Shown here: in pieces, positions 1-7,531 of the stretch
Layout of the letters: each line of letters starts with the position of its first letter
Position numbering within the stretch: the first letter of the stretch is position 1
NCBI RefSeq assembly: GCF_013403925.1
Contig: NZ_JABFDJ010000001.1
Coordinates: forward strand, 372,001 to 436,000
Direction: 5' to 3'
DNA: 64,000 nt
DNA from: Winogradskyella wichelsiae
GTDB lineage: Bacteria; Bacteroidota; Bacteroidia; Flavobacteriales; Flavobacteriaceae
Notes under the pieces: generated by a model
Told to the model about the DNA's origin: nothing
What the model saw: only the letters and a program-made list of their open reading frames with translations
The model's database searches: none
Translations under genes and position numbers: made by a program

Positions 1-1539
1 TCCAGAAAAAATTCAGGTAAATCTAATTACCACAACAAACGTTTATTAGTATTTATTTTGCTCGTTGAAATGTTAGAAACAGCGATTGCAAATCCTGTAA
101 ACTACCAAAAGATGGATGCCCTATTTAAAGTTCAGCCAGAATTAAAAATTGATTTTCAAAAGTTAATTTCAGAAATATCAAGCCAACTACATGCTATTGC
201 CAAAAACAGTAGGTCTGAAGCATTTCCTTCAAACAAAATTCTTACAGAACAATTTAAAACGCTTGAACAAGATATATTAAAATTTAAAAAAGAAGATCAC
301 CATAAGGATTATGAACGTTATTTAATGCTTCAGAATTTATTGGATTATCAAAGTAAACAAATTGAAAAACTTAAAAAGATAAAATGGCTATTAGGAAACC
401 CTGTATTAACTTCTGAAGATTTAGTTAATAAGGATAAAATGAAACGGTTCATTGTTTCTCAAGACTATGATCCTAAAATAATTTTAAGAAATTTAAGTTT
501 CAAATCCACCATATTTAAACACTCTTTACGTTTAGCTGTTGCTGTAATGCTAGGTTATGGTATCGGTTTAGTCTTTGATTTTCAAAATCCTTATTGGATT
601 ATACTTACTGTTATTGTTATAATGAGACCAAGTTACGGCCTTACAAAAACACGATCTAAGGATCGTATAATTGGCACACTTATAGGTGCTGCATTAGCTA
701 GTATTTTGGTTTTCATAATTAAGGATCCTTACCTCTTTGGAGGCTTAGCAGTTGTCTCAATGGTTATTGCCTTTTCAATGGTTCAGAAAAATTATAAAGC
801 TTCTGCAACCTTTATAACCATTAGTGTCATTTTTATATATGCCATTCTTCAACCAGACATTTTAAAAGTTATTCAATTTAGAGTTATTGACACCGTGATA
901 GGTGCTACTATTTCTTTTATAACAACGAGATGGCTTTGGCCTGCTTGGTCTTTTATGGAAATCGGAAATAATATTACAGATGCATTAAAAGCCAATATGG
1001 CATTTTTTAAATCTATAAGTACATTTTATCAAAACAAAGGACCAATACCGACCAGTTTAAAAGTGAATAGGAAAGAAGCTTTTGTACAAATGTCTAACCT
1101 AAGTTCTGCGTTTCAGCGTATGGCGCAAGAACCACAATCTAAGCAAACACATATTGATGATATTTATGAGCTTGTGGTAATAAACCATAGTTTTTTATCA
1201 TCGCTATCCTCTATAAATACATTCATCCAAAATCACAATACAACAGCTGCATCAAACGATTTTAAGCAAATTTCTGATAAAATTGAAAGCAACATTAATA
1301 CCGCTTATACATATCTTAAGCTTATTAATTTTGAAACTATAAATTCTAAAGTTGGAACTCCAAACACAAAGATAGACGACTTTAATTTCTCTGCCAACCA
1401 GCTTACTAACATTGCAATTTCGCAATCTAACAATGAGCATACGCATAGAGAAGCTCACTTAGTTTGGGAACAATTGTATTGGTTATATTCTCTTAGTGAA
1501 AAAATGTTGAAATTAACATCTAAATATAAAATTGATTAA
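1..1539 (+). CDS. FUSC-family inner-membrane protein (5' truncated by window edge)
   Basis: The reading frame is open from base 1, so the true start lies outside the window; 512 residues are visible. The layout is that of the FUSC/YccS family (aromatic-acid exporter-like or inner-membrane envelope proteins, usually about 700 residues): a cytoplasmic alpha-helical stretch, then a cluster of hydrophobic helices in the middle of the visible part including the family-like signature 'NPYWIILTVIVIMRPSYG', then a soluble helical tail with no further membrane helix. The missing upstream part would hold the first membrane bundle. Substrate is unknown. A bidirectional hairpin follows the stop codon. 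Family assignment is fairly secure; function is not. Confidence 0.8.
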   Translation, partial: SRKNSGKSNYHNKRLLVFILLVEMLETAIANPVNYQKMDALFKVQPELKIDFQKLISEISSQLHAIAKNSRSEAFPSNKILTEQFKTLEQDILKFKKEDHHKDYERYLMLQNLLDYQSKQIEKLKKIKWLLGNPVLTSEDLVNKDKMKRFIVSQDYDPKIILRNLSFKSTIFKHSLRLAVAVMLGYGIGLVFDFQNPYWIILTVIVIMRPSYGLTKTRSKDRIIGTLIGAALASILVFIIKDPYLFGGLAVVSMVIAFSMVQKNYKASATFITISVIFIYAILQPDILKVIQFRVIDTVIGATISFITTRWLWPAWSFMEIGNNITDALKANMAFFKSISTFYQNKGPIPTSLKVNRKEAFVQMSNLSSAFQRMAQEPQSKQTHIDDIYELVVINHSFLSSLSSINTFIQNHNTTAASNDFKQISDKIESNINTAYTYLKLINFETINSKVGTPNTKIDDFNFSANQLTNIAISQSNNEHTHREAHLVWEQLYWLYSLSEKMLKLTSKYKID

Positions 1540-1551
1540 TGTATCACATAA

Positions 1552-1583
1552 AAAAAAGGTTGAACTTTCATCCAACCTTTTTT
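1552..1583. terminator. Bidirectional intrinsic terminator
   Basis: An A-run plus GGTTG pairs with CAACC plus a T-run around a short loop. It sits between the convergent FUSC-family gene and the PepSY-like gene and can serve both strands. Confidence 0.8.
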
Positions 1584-1599
1584 ATATTGAGACTTTAAA

Positions 1600-2040
1600 T
1601 CAGTCTCTTGTAGAACTTATAACGTTTCCTTTTTCATCAAAAACAACAGTCAATTCTTCAGTCCAACCCTTATCTAGTTCAACTTCGTAAATTTTCTCAT
1701 TATTTATTTCAGTGACCTCTGCTTCATCAACCTTAAAGCCTGCATATTTACTTTTAATTGTAGATAAAATAGCCGTCGGTAAGTTACGCGCTGTTATTTC
1801 TTTTTCAGACTTTACGACTTCACCTGACTCTGCATACCAAATCTCATGATCCATTCTATTTAGATCAAATTCTACTTTATAATACTCACCTTCCATTTCC
1901 CACTCTACATCCGAAGCAGTCTTATAGTTTTTTTGGAAGTCGATTATAAGATTCCCAGGAACCTCATTCATTCTTAAATCTTGTGCACTTATTGCTGCCG
2001 TAGCAAAAATTGCGAGAGCAGCTATTCTTAAACTTTTCAT
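1600..2040 (-). CDS. Secreted PepSY-like (BLIP-like) protein
   Basis: 146 residues with a Sec signal peptide (cleavage expected after residues 18-20, AISAQ) and two repeats of the PepSY-like/beta-lactamase-inhibitor-like fold typical of small periplasmic Bacteroidota proteins. Each repeat starts from an amphipathic helix (IIDFQKNY; LSTIKSKY) followed by strands rich in E, Y and W. It is clearly homologous to the lipoprotein at 5345-5803, which lies on the other side of the two-component system, although this copy has no lipobox. Such proteins are often found next to sensor kinases; a role as envelope sensor or ligand-binding partner is inferred. It is alone on its strand, facing a terminator. 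Confidence 0.75.
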   Translation of the reverse strand: MKSLRIAALAIFATAAISAQDLRMNEVPGNLIIDFQKNYKTASDVEWEMEGEYYKVEFDLNRMDHEIWYAESGEVVKSEKEITARNLPTAILSTIKSKYAGFKVDEAEVTEINNEKIYEVELDKGWTEELTVVFDEKGNVISSTRD

Positions 2041-2154
2041 TGTAATTATGATTTTACGATTAAATTATACCACAAATTACGGCACCAAATCTGTAATAAT
2101 TTAGGAATACAAGCTTGAAAAAAGTTAAACGTTTCTAAAATTTTACCAAAAAAA

Positions 2155-2682
2155 TTAAGCTAAATTTAATTCGGTCGTATCGCTCTGTTGCTCATTAACA
2201 ATCTTTACTTTTAACAATTCTTCAATGTAAGTTTGCCATTTATTAGCAACATCAAGCTCACCACTTAATGAGGTTTCAGTATTGTTATTAAATAACTCTA
2301 GTGATTCTTTCTGGTTATTATTGTGCGTAAAAGAAAGCGATACACTATTAACAAGATCATAACCGTTAGTTTTATCTTTAATGCGTCTTGTATCTTTTAT
2401 AACCTGACAAGATGAAACGCTGCTTAAGTTTATAATTTTAGAGCTTGATTTATTATTATTCTTTTTATAAAAAAATATTTTACCTGAAGCTGTGTCTAAG
2501 CCAATTGCAAAATTATTTAACGACTCTGTTTTGCTTAGCATGCAATTATTGTCTGCAGCTATGGCTTTTAATGCCTTGCGTATGGTACGTTGCTTTTTCT
2601 TGCTTCCGTTAATAAATAGTATAAATGGTAAAATAATAATAACGAGTATAATCGCATCGATTATGTATAATCCTGTTCCCAT
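2155..2682 (-). CDS. Unknown single-pass membrane protein
   Basis: I do not recognise this gene. The first in-frame start, 18 codons upstream, would add a basic stretch before the membrane helix; the ATG at 2682 (protein begins MGTGLYIIDAI) is preferred because it places one strong transmembrane helix at residues 4-24. The remaining roughly 150 residues are soluble, basic then mixed, with an S/T/N-rich character; topology suggests a cytoplasmic domain (positive KKKQR right after the helix). There is no enzyme motif. It lies between two secreted-protein genes beside the two-component system; any functional link is speculative. Confidence 0.6.
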   Translation of the reverse strand: MGTGLYIIDAIILVIIILPFILFINGSKKKQRTIRKALKAIAADNNCMLSKTESLNNFAIGLDTASGKIFFYKKNNNKSSSKIINLSSVSSCQVIKDTRRIKDKTNGYDLVNSVSLSFTHNNNQKESLELFNNNTETSLSGELDVANKWQTYIEELLKVKIVNEQQSDTTELNLA

Positions 2683-2784
2683 GATATGTAGTTTTAATGA
2701 TAATAATTTTAAAAGTGTTGTTTTATTTTTAGGCATTTGCGTGCCTTATCTCACATCAAATAACTGATGTTTAAACACTAATAA

Positions 2785-3156
2785 TTACCAAAAGGTATGG
2801 AATGGAAAAAGGGTTTTCTTTAAACGAAGTGTCTTAAAACCACTACGAGCGGCTTTAACAAATTGTGGTCGTTGTACATTTAATAAATCAATACTACGGT
2901 AATGTATACCAACTGTATGGTCTAAATTCTCATCTGATATTGAAGGTCCATCTTTAGAACTTGTAACGATTCTGAAATCTGAAGTTGGAGCATCAAAAAA
3001 CTGATTCTGCAATACAGATTGCTGAGAAATCTCTTCAGAGCGATCTATACTTATTACATGTGTTAATTCACTGTGTTCTACAGAAAAATCATGAGCATTG
3101 GCAGAAGTGCCTATGACCATAAAAATCCATATAATATTAAATAGTGTTTTAAACAT
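2785..3156 (-). CDS. Unknown small secreted protein
   Basis: About 123 residues from the ATG at 3156; an alternative start six codons upstream is less likely because the hydrophobic signal peptide follows directly after MFKT. Signal cleavage is expected after 'TSANA' near residue 21. The mature part is polar without cysteines or recognisable motif, ending in a basic and aromatic tail (KKTLFPFHTFW). It is divergent from the response regulator and could share its regulatory region of about 145 bp. No function can be assigned. Confidence 0.55.
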   Translation of the reverse strand: MFKTLFNIIWIFMVIGTSANAHDFSVEHSELTHVISIDRSEEISQQSVLQNQFFDAPTSDFRIVTSSKDGPSISDENLDHTVGIHYRSIDLLNVQRPQFVKAARSGFKTLRLKKTLFPFHTFW

Positions 3157-3254
3157 GTTTATTAAAAAATACAATACAAAGTAAAACCATATTTTTGATA
3201 TATTTTATAAATTGTTGTTAATTAATATTGAATCTATAGCTTCGTATTTTATTC

Positions 3255-3268
3255 CCAATTGTTTTTAG
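3255..3268 (+). promoter_or_regulatory. 14-bp element shared with the site at 5282-5295
   Basis: CCAATTGTTTTTAG lies 35 bp before the response-regulator start. A copy identical at 13 of 14 positions is upstream of the PepSY-like lipoprotein gene. It contains a CAATTG palindrome. A binding site for the neighbouring response regulator is possible but inferred only from this repetition. Confidence 0.35.
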
Positions 3269-3302
3269 ATTTAAGTTATATTGTTGTTAAAAGCTTTTTA
3301 TC

Positions 3303-3974
3303 ATGAAAATTTTAATCATAGAAGACGAACCTCAAATGTTAGACAATATGCGTATAACACTAGAGCGAGAACATTACCAAGTAGAAACAGCTGTAGATTA
3401 TAAAACAGCCAGTGCTAAACTCGGTGTATATGACTATAATTGTATTTTGTTAGATATAAATCTACCTGATGGTAATGGTCTAAATCTCTTAGAACAAATT
3501 AAAACACAAGGCAAAGCTCATGGTGTTATCATTGTTTCTGCAAAAAACTCTTTAGACGACCGGTTAAAAGGTCTTAATTTAGGTGCTGATGATTACTTAC
3601 CAAAACCATTTCATAATGCAGAATTAAATGCACGTGTAAAAGCAGTTTTGAGACGTCTAAATTTTGAAGGACATAATCTTATAACCATCGGAAATGTAAG
3701 TATAACACCAGAAAATCGTGAAGTAAAAATTCACAAAAAGGTTATTGAACTCAACAGAAAAGAATACGATATTTTAATGTATTTAATAACGAATAAAAAC
3801 AGACTGGTTACAAAATCTGCTTTAGCAGAACACGTTTGGGGAGATCATATTGATCAGTCTGATAGTTTTGATTTTATCTATTCTCAAATTAAAAATCTTA
3901 GAAAAAAAATAGAAGAAGCCTCCATTAATGTCGAAGCAGTTTATGGAGTAGGTTATAAATTGAATATTAATTAA
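3303..3974 (+). CDS. OmpR/PhoB-family response regulator
   Basis: 223 residues. The N-terminal receiver domain (about 1-115) shows the acidic pocket E7-D8, phospho-acceptor D51 in 'LLDINLPDGNG', the switch S79 and K101 in 'LPKPF'. The C-terminal winged-helix domain (about 125-222) carries the RKEYDIL...LVTKSALAEHVWG pattern and ends with VYGVGYKL, as in OmpR/PhoB regulators. The stop codon overlaps the kinase start by one base, so the two are translationally coupled. Targets unknown; the flanking PepSY-like gene shares an upstream element with this gene. Confidence 0.95.
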   Translation: MKILIIEDEPQMLDNMRITLEREHYQVETAVDYKTASAKLGVYDYNCILLDINLPDGNGLNLLEQIKTQGKAHGVIIVSAKNSLDDRLKGLNLGADDYLPKPFHNAELNARVKAVLRRLNFEGHNLITIGNVSITPENREVKIHKKVIELNRKEYDILMYLITNKNRLVTKSALAEHVWGDHIDQSDSFDFIYSQIKNLRKKIEEASINVEAVYGVGYKLNIN

Positions 3975-5251
3975 TGAAACTACTCAATTACACCACTAAA
4001 TACGTATCGCTCCTTCTTCTTCCTCTAATTACAATTTGGGCAATTGCGTTTTATTACGCCATGCTAGACGAGATTTATGATAGTTTAGATGATGGCTTAG
4101 AGAATCATAAAATTTTACTTACTAAGCGAGCCAATGAAGACCCCTCAATATTAAACAATACAGATTTAAATAAACACGTTTATACGTTTAATCCTATTTC
4201 AGAAAATGAATATCGCGATTTTAAAGACAGTTATAGAGATACATTGATGTACATGTATAACGAGGATGACTTTGAACCTGTGCGCATTTTTGAAAGCAAG
4301 CTAAAACATGATCATGGTTTTTACAAAGTTAAGATTGTAACATCTATGATTGAAGAAGACGATCTCATCTCTGATATGTTTAAGTATCTTATTTCACTAT
4401 ACGCTCTGCTACTTATTAGTATTCTACTACTAAATAATATACTCTTAAGAAAGATATGGAAGCCTTTTTATTATTCCATATCTCAATTAAAAAATTTTAA
4501 GATTGAAAAAGAGAGTAAAATCATTACTAAACCTAGCTCTATAGATGAATTTCAATTGTTAAATGACACTATTACAAAACTCATCAAAAAATCTAGCGAT
4601 AGTTATATTGAACAAAAACATTTTATAGAAAACGCATCTCATGAGCTTCAAACACCTTTGGCAATAAGTATTAATAAACTTGAATTGTTTTTAGAAAATC
4701 ACCCTTTAAACGAAAATCAAACCAAATCATTGGCCTCAATTTTAGATAATTTAAACCGGTTAACACGCCTTAATAAATCTTTACTTCTACTATCTAAAAT
4801 TGAAAACAAAGAATTTTTGGAAGAAGAATGTATTGATTTTTTAAGCTTGACAAAAAAAATAACTGAAGATTTTGAAGATTTACTTCTCCATAGAAATATG
4901 TCTATTAGTATTGATCATAATTCTATGATAAATGCTAATATGAATAAAGACCTCGCTATTATATTGCTAACCAATTTTATAAAAAACGCAATTATTCATG
5001 GCAGTCCAAATCAGCAAATTAATATTCAGCTTCATCATAACTCTTGGTCCATTTGCAATATTGGCAAGCCTAAAGCCTTAAATAAAGAGGATTTATTTAC
5101 AAGATTTAAAAAAGTTAGTTACAGTAATAAATCCTCTGGATTAGGTTTAGCCATCAATAAAGCTATTGCTTCTAAATACAATTTAGAAGTATCTTATAGT
5201 TTTAAGGATGCTCACACTTTTTATATTCATTTTCATCAAACGTTAATTTAA
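3974..5251 (+). CDS. Two-component sensor histidine kinase
   Basis: 425 residues. Two transmembrane helices (about 11-30 and 137-158) enclose a periplasmic sensor region of about 105 residues without a recognised fold. A HAMP-like linker (P164 ... DEF at 191-193) leads to the HisKA domain with phospho-acceptor H223 in 'ENASHELQTPLA'. The ATPase domain has the N-box around N338 (NFIKNAIIHG), a G1-like 'CNIGKP' at 361-366 and the G2 box 'SGLGLAI' at 388-394. It is coupled to the response regulator directly upstream. Stimulus unknown; the two PepSY-like proteins nearby are candidates for accessory sensing. Confidence 0.93.
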   Translation: MKLLNYTTKYVSLLLLPLITIWAIAFYYAMLDEIYDSLDDGLENHKILLTKRANEDPSILNNTDLNKHVYTFNPISENEYRDFKDSYRDTLMYMYNEDDFEPVRIFESKLKHDHGFYKVKIVTSMIEEDDLISDMFKYLISLYALLLISILLLNNILLRKIWKPFYYSISQLKNFKIEKESKIITKPSSIDEFQLLNDTITKLIKKSSDSYIEQKHFIENASHELQTPLAISINKLELFLENHPLNENQTKSLASILDNLNRLTRLNKSLLLLSKIENKEFLEEECIDFLSLTKKITEDFEDLLLHRNMSISIDHNSMINANMNKDLAIILLTNFIKNAIIHGSPNQQINIQLHHNSWSICNIGKPKALNKEDLFTRFKKVSYSNKSSGLGLAINKAIASKYNLEVSYSFKDAHTFYIHFHQTLI

Positions 5252-5281
5252 TTATAAATTACATTTTACTAATACTAATTA

Positions 5282-5313
5282 CCAATTGTTTTCAGTTTTC
5301 ACCATGATATTTG
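5282..5313 (+). promoter_or_regulatory. Putative promoter with copy of the shared 14-bp element
   Basis: CCAATTGTTTTCAG at 5282-5295 repeats the element at 3255-3268. Its TTG (5286-5288) is 17 bp from GATATTTG (5306-5313), one mismatch from the Bacteroidota -7 element TAnnTTTG, and the gene start is 31 bp further on. The reading as a promoter is inference. Confidence 0.4.
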
Positions 5314-5344
5314 AATCATTAGTAACTTTTAAAAAATATATTAA

Positions 5345-5803
5345 ATGAAAAGATTATCTTTAATTGTAATGACAGCATTAGCCTTGGGATTCACATCATG
5401 TAGTGATGACGATGACGACGATTTAAACAGTGCTCAAGTTCCCAATGAAATCACTGTAGCATTAGATTCAGAATTCCCAAACGCGACGGATATTGAATAT
5501 GAAGCTTTTGGTGAGCAATATATTGCTGATTTTGAAATTGACACTGTAGATTACGAAGCCCTTTACAATAGCGATGGTACTTTAGTAAAATATAAGTACG
5601 ATAGCCTTACATCAGAAGTCCCAGAGTCTGTAATGACTACAATTGCTGCGGATTATGACAATAGAACTATTGATGACGCTGAAATATTAGTTATTGATAG
5701 CGTTAACTATTATCAGATTGAGTTAAATAACACACCAACTGATGATTATATTGTATTTAATGAAGATGGTACGGTTAACACATCAATAGTGTTTTGGGAT
5801 TAA
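5345..5803 (+). CDS. PepSY-like lipoprotein, probably surface exposed
   Basis: 152 residues with a lipoprotein signal peptide and acceptor C19, followed by S and a run of six D residues. That acidic stretch resembles the lipoprotein export signal known from Capnocytophaga and Flavobacterium, which sends lipoproteins to the cell surface. The rest holds two PepSY-like repeats, homologous to the secreted protein at 1600-2040 (compare VPNEI...F..ATDIEYE with VPGNL...Y..ASDVEWE). It lies 93 bp after the kinase gene and has its own putative promoter. A function in sensing or inhibiting something outside the outer membrane is inference. Confidence 0.78.
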   Translation: MKRLSLIVMTALALGFTSCSDDDDDDLNSAQVPNEITVALDSEFPNATDIEYEAFGEQYIADFEIDTVDYEALYNSDGTLVKYKYDSLTSEVPESVMTTIAADYDNRTIDDAEILVIDSVNYYQIELNNTPTDDYIVFNEDGTVNTSIVFWD

Positions 5804-5853
5804 TTAAATTTAACTCAGAATCCATATAACATTCAGGTAAATAATAAGCATTT

Positions 5854-6738
5854 ATGAAATTTTCAAAATCTCACTTAACCATATTTATTACTATTCTTTT
5901 CGGAGTTGTATTATTAGCTCTGCAAAAGCCAATAACAGATTCATTAGTAAAAAAAAGTAATAAAATTGATGCTCGATTTTCTAAAGTTTATAACATAAAA
6001 AACACGCATTATTTACCTGAAATATTAAACGAAATTAGTGGAATAACATGGTTAAGCAACAATGTTTTTGCATGTATACAAGATGAGGACGGTTATATTT
6101 ATATCTATGATGTTCAGCAAAAAACGATATTAGAAAAAATTAAATTTGGAACATCTGGTGATTATGAAGCACTTGCTATTAATGACGCAGATGCTTACGC
6201 AATGCGAAGCGATGGCATTATTTATGAAATAAAAAATTATAGATCAGAAAATCGTGAAGTTTCTCAATTTAAAACTTCTTTTTCTGAAGACAACAATATT
6301 GAGAGTTTAACTTATGATAAAGATAATAATCGATTATTGCTTGTACCTAAAGATGAAGATTTGATGAGCAAAAGCTTAAAATGCATATATCAAATTCCAA
6401 TAGACAAAATGGAAATGGATAGCTTGCCTTTAATGAAAATAGACTTAAAAGCTGACTTACTTAAGCCTTATCGTGGTAAAAAAACTCATAAAACATTTAA
6501 CCCTTCAGATATTGCTATCCATCCTAGAACAAAAGACATTTATGTTTTAGAAGGTAAAAATCCAAAACTATTAATATTGAATAGTAAGGGTGAAATGATA
6601 AAAGTGTACCCATTAGATGATCGTAAATTTGCTCAACCAGAAGGCATTACTTTTAGTGATGATGGACGATTATTTATTTCTAACGAGTTTCAAAAGAAAA
6701 GCAGCAGTGCTAATATTTTAGAGGTAGAGTTGAAATAA
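5854..6738 (+). CDS. SdiA-regulated-like beta-propeller protein
   Basis: 294 residues with an N-terminal hydrophobic anchor or signal (about 7-24). The mature part shows the repeated pattern of SdiA-regulated/YjiK-like and phytase-like six-bladed propellers: LPEILNEISGITW near the start, GDYEALAI, ESLTYDKDNNRLLLV, FNPSDIAIHPRTKDIYVLEG and QPEGITFSDDGRLFISNE. Family members bind metal in the periplasm and may act as esterases or phosphatases; the reaction here is not known. It starts 50 bp after the PepSY-like lipoprotein and may be co-transcribed with it. A strong terminator follows. Confidence 0.72.
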   Translation: MKFSKSHLTIFITILFGVVLLALQKPITDSLVKKSNKIDARFSKVYNIKNTHYLPEILNEISGITWLSNNVFACIQDEDGYIYIYDVQQKTILEKIKFGTSGDYEALAINDADAYAMRSDGIIYEIKNYRSENREVSQFKTSFSEDNNIESLTYDKDNNRLLLVPKDEDLMSKSLKCIYQIPIDKMEMDSLPLMKIDLKADLLKPYRGKKTHKTFNPSDIAIHPRTKDIYVLEGKNPKLLILNSKGEMIKVYPLDDRKFAQPEGITFSDDGRLFISNEFQKKSSSANILEVELK

Positions 6739-6763
6739 AAATTTCACTTTATTATAAATCATA

Positions 6764-6800
6764 AAAAAACGCTCAAGTAAATTACTTCAGCGTTTTTTTT
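6764..6800. terminator. Bidirectional intrinsic terminator
   Basis: A7-CGCT pairs with AGCG-T8 around an AT-rich inner part that can itself pair (AAGT/ACTT). It lies between the plus-strand propeller gene and the minus-strand tRNA-Arg and can end both transcripts. Confidence 0.85.
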
Positions 6801-6815
6801 ATAATTATTTAATAG

Positions 6816-6889
6816 TGACCGCGAAGGGATTCGAACCCCCAACCCTCAGAGCCGAAATCTGATATTCTATCCAGTTGAACTACGCAGCC
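6816..6889 (-). tRNA. tRNA-Arg (anticodon UCG)
   Basis: Full cloverleaf on the minus strand: acceptor GGCTGCG/CGCGGTC with two G-U pairs, D-stem GTTC/GAAT, anticodon stem TCAGA/TCTGA with loop TTTCGGC (anticodon TCG, reading CGA/CGG), and T-loop TTCGAAT closed by GGGGG/CCCTT. The CCA end is not encoded. It lies downstream of yqeY on the same strand, separated by a hairpin, and upstream of a terminator. Confidence 0.95.
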
Positions 6890-6892
6890 ATA

Positions 6893-6912
6893 ATTCCTGT
6901 AAAAACAGGAAT
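6893..6912 (-). other. Hairpin between yqeY and tRNA-Arg
   Basis: A perfect 8-bp inverted repeat (ATTCCTGT/ACAGGAAT) around AAAA. On the minus strand it is not followed by a U-run, so it looks more like an RNA processing or stabilising structure between yqeY and the tRNA than a classical terminator. Confidence 0.4.
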
Positions 6913-6924
6913 CTTATTTAATCT

Positions 6925-7374
6925 TTAAGACAATTTTGCCTTTACAATATTAGAGATTGTTTTACCATCAGCTTTACCTGCCAATTCCGTACTAACCATC
7001 CCCATAACTTTACCCATATCTTTCATACCTTCTGCACCTGTTGCTGCAATGGTTTTCATAACTGCAACTGTAATTTCCTCTTCTGAGAGTTGTGCTGGTA
7101 AAAATTGACTTATAATTTCTGCTTGTGCTAATTCTGGTTCTGCTAAATCGTTACGATCTTGCTCTAAAAATATAGCAGCACTATCTTTACGCTGCTTTAC
7201 CATCTTAGATAATATTTTTATTTCCTCGTCTTCTGAGATTTCTTCTTTAGAACCTGTAGCCGTTTGAGCTAATAATATTTCTGATTTTACAGCTCTTAAA
7301 GCAGCTAAAGCTGTTTGATCTTTCCCTTTCATTGCTGCCTTCATAGCAGTCATTATATCGACTTGTAAACTCAT
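6925..7374 (-). CDS. yqeY: GatB/YqeY-domain protein
   Basis: 149 residues, the usual length of free-standing YqeY proteins. Family features: N-terminal helix with MKAAMKGKDQTALAALRAVKSEI, the middle KMVKQRKDSAAIF and a C-terminal domain like the tail of GatB (GAEGMKDMGKVMGMV ... GKTISNIVKAKL). The C-terminal fold resembles the tRNA-binding tail of the Glu/Asp-tRNA amidotransferase; the role of the stand-alone protein is not settled. It follows ftsZ but is separated from it by a strong terminator, so it is probably transcribed on its own, possibly together with the tRNA-Arg. Confidence 0.9.
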   Translation of the reverse strand: MSLQVDIMTAMKAAMKGKDQTALAALRAVKSEILLAQTATGSKEEISEDEEIKILSKMVKQRKDSAAIFLEQDRNDLAEPELAQAEIISQFLPAQLSEEEITVAVMKTIAATGAEGMKDMGKVMGMVSTELAGKADGKTISNIVKAKLS

Positions 7375-7467
7375 AATTTTGTTCTTTAATTAAGAAATGC
7401 AAAGATACTAAAAGTTTCGCTCACCGCACATAACATAAGCTCTAATAAAACAAGTGTTATATACAAA

Positions 7468-7502
7468 AAGCCCAAAAAGATACTGATATCTTTTTGGGCT
7501 TA
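7468..7502 (-). terminator. Intrinsic terminator of the dcw cluster
   Basis: A 15-bp perfect stem (AAGCCCAAAAAGATA) with loop CTGA. Read on the minus strand, it follows ftsZ by about 30 bp and its 3' arm runs into a short T-tract. It ends the long division-cell wall transcript and insulates yqeY. Confidence 0.92.
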
Positions 7503-7531
7503 ATTAGTATAATTAAACACTATAAATAATA

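Noticed and set aside
2753..2770. Inverted repeat ACATCA/TGATGT
   Set aside because: Six base pairs without a T-run or promoter element; no clear function.
11..5842. 12-bp identity ATTCAGGTAAAT at 11-22 and 5831-5842
   Set aside because: One copy lies inside a coding frame, the other in an intergenic region; in AT-rich DNA a single 12-mer repeat is probably chance.
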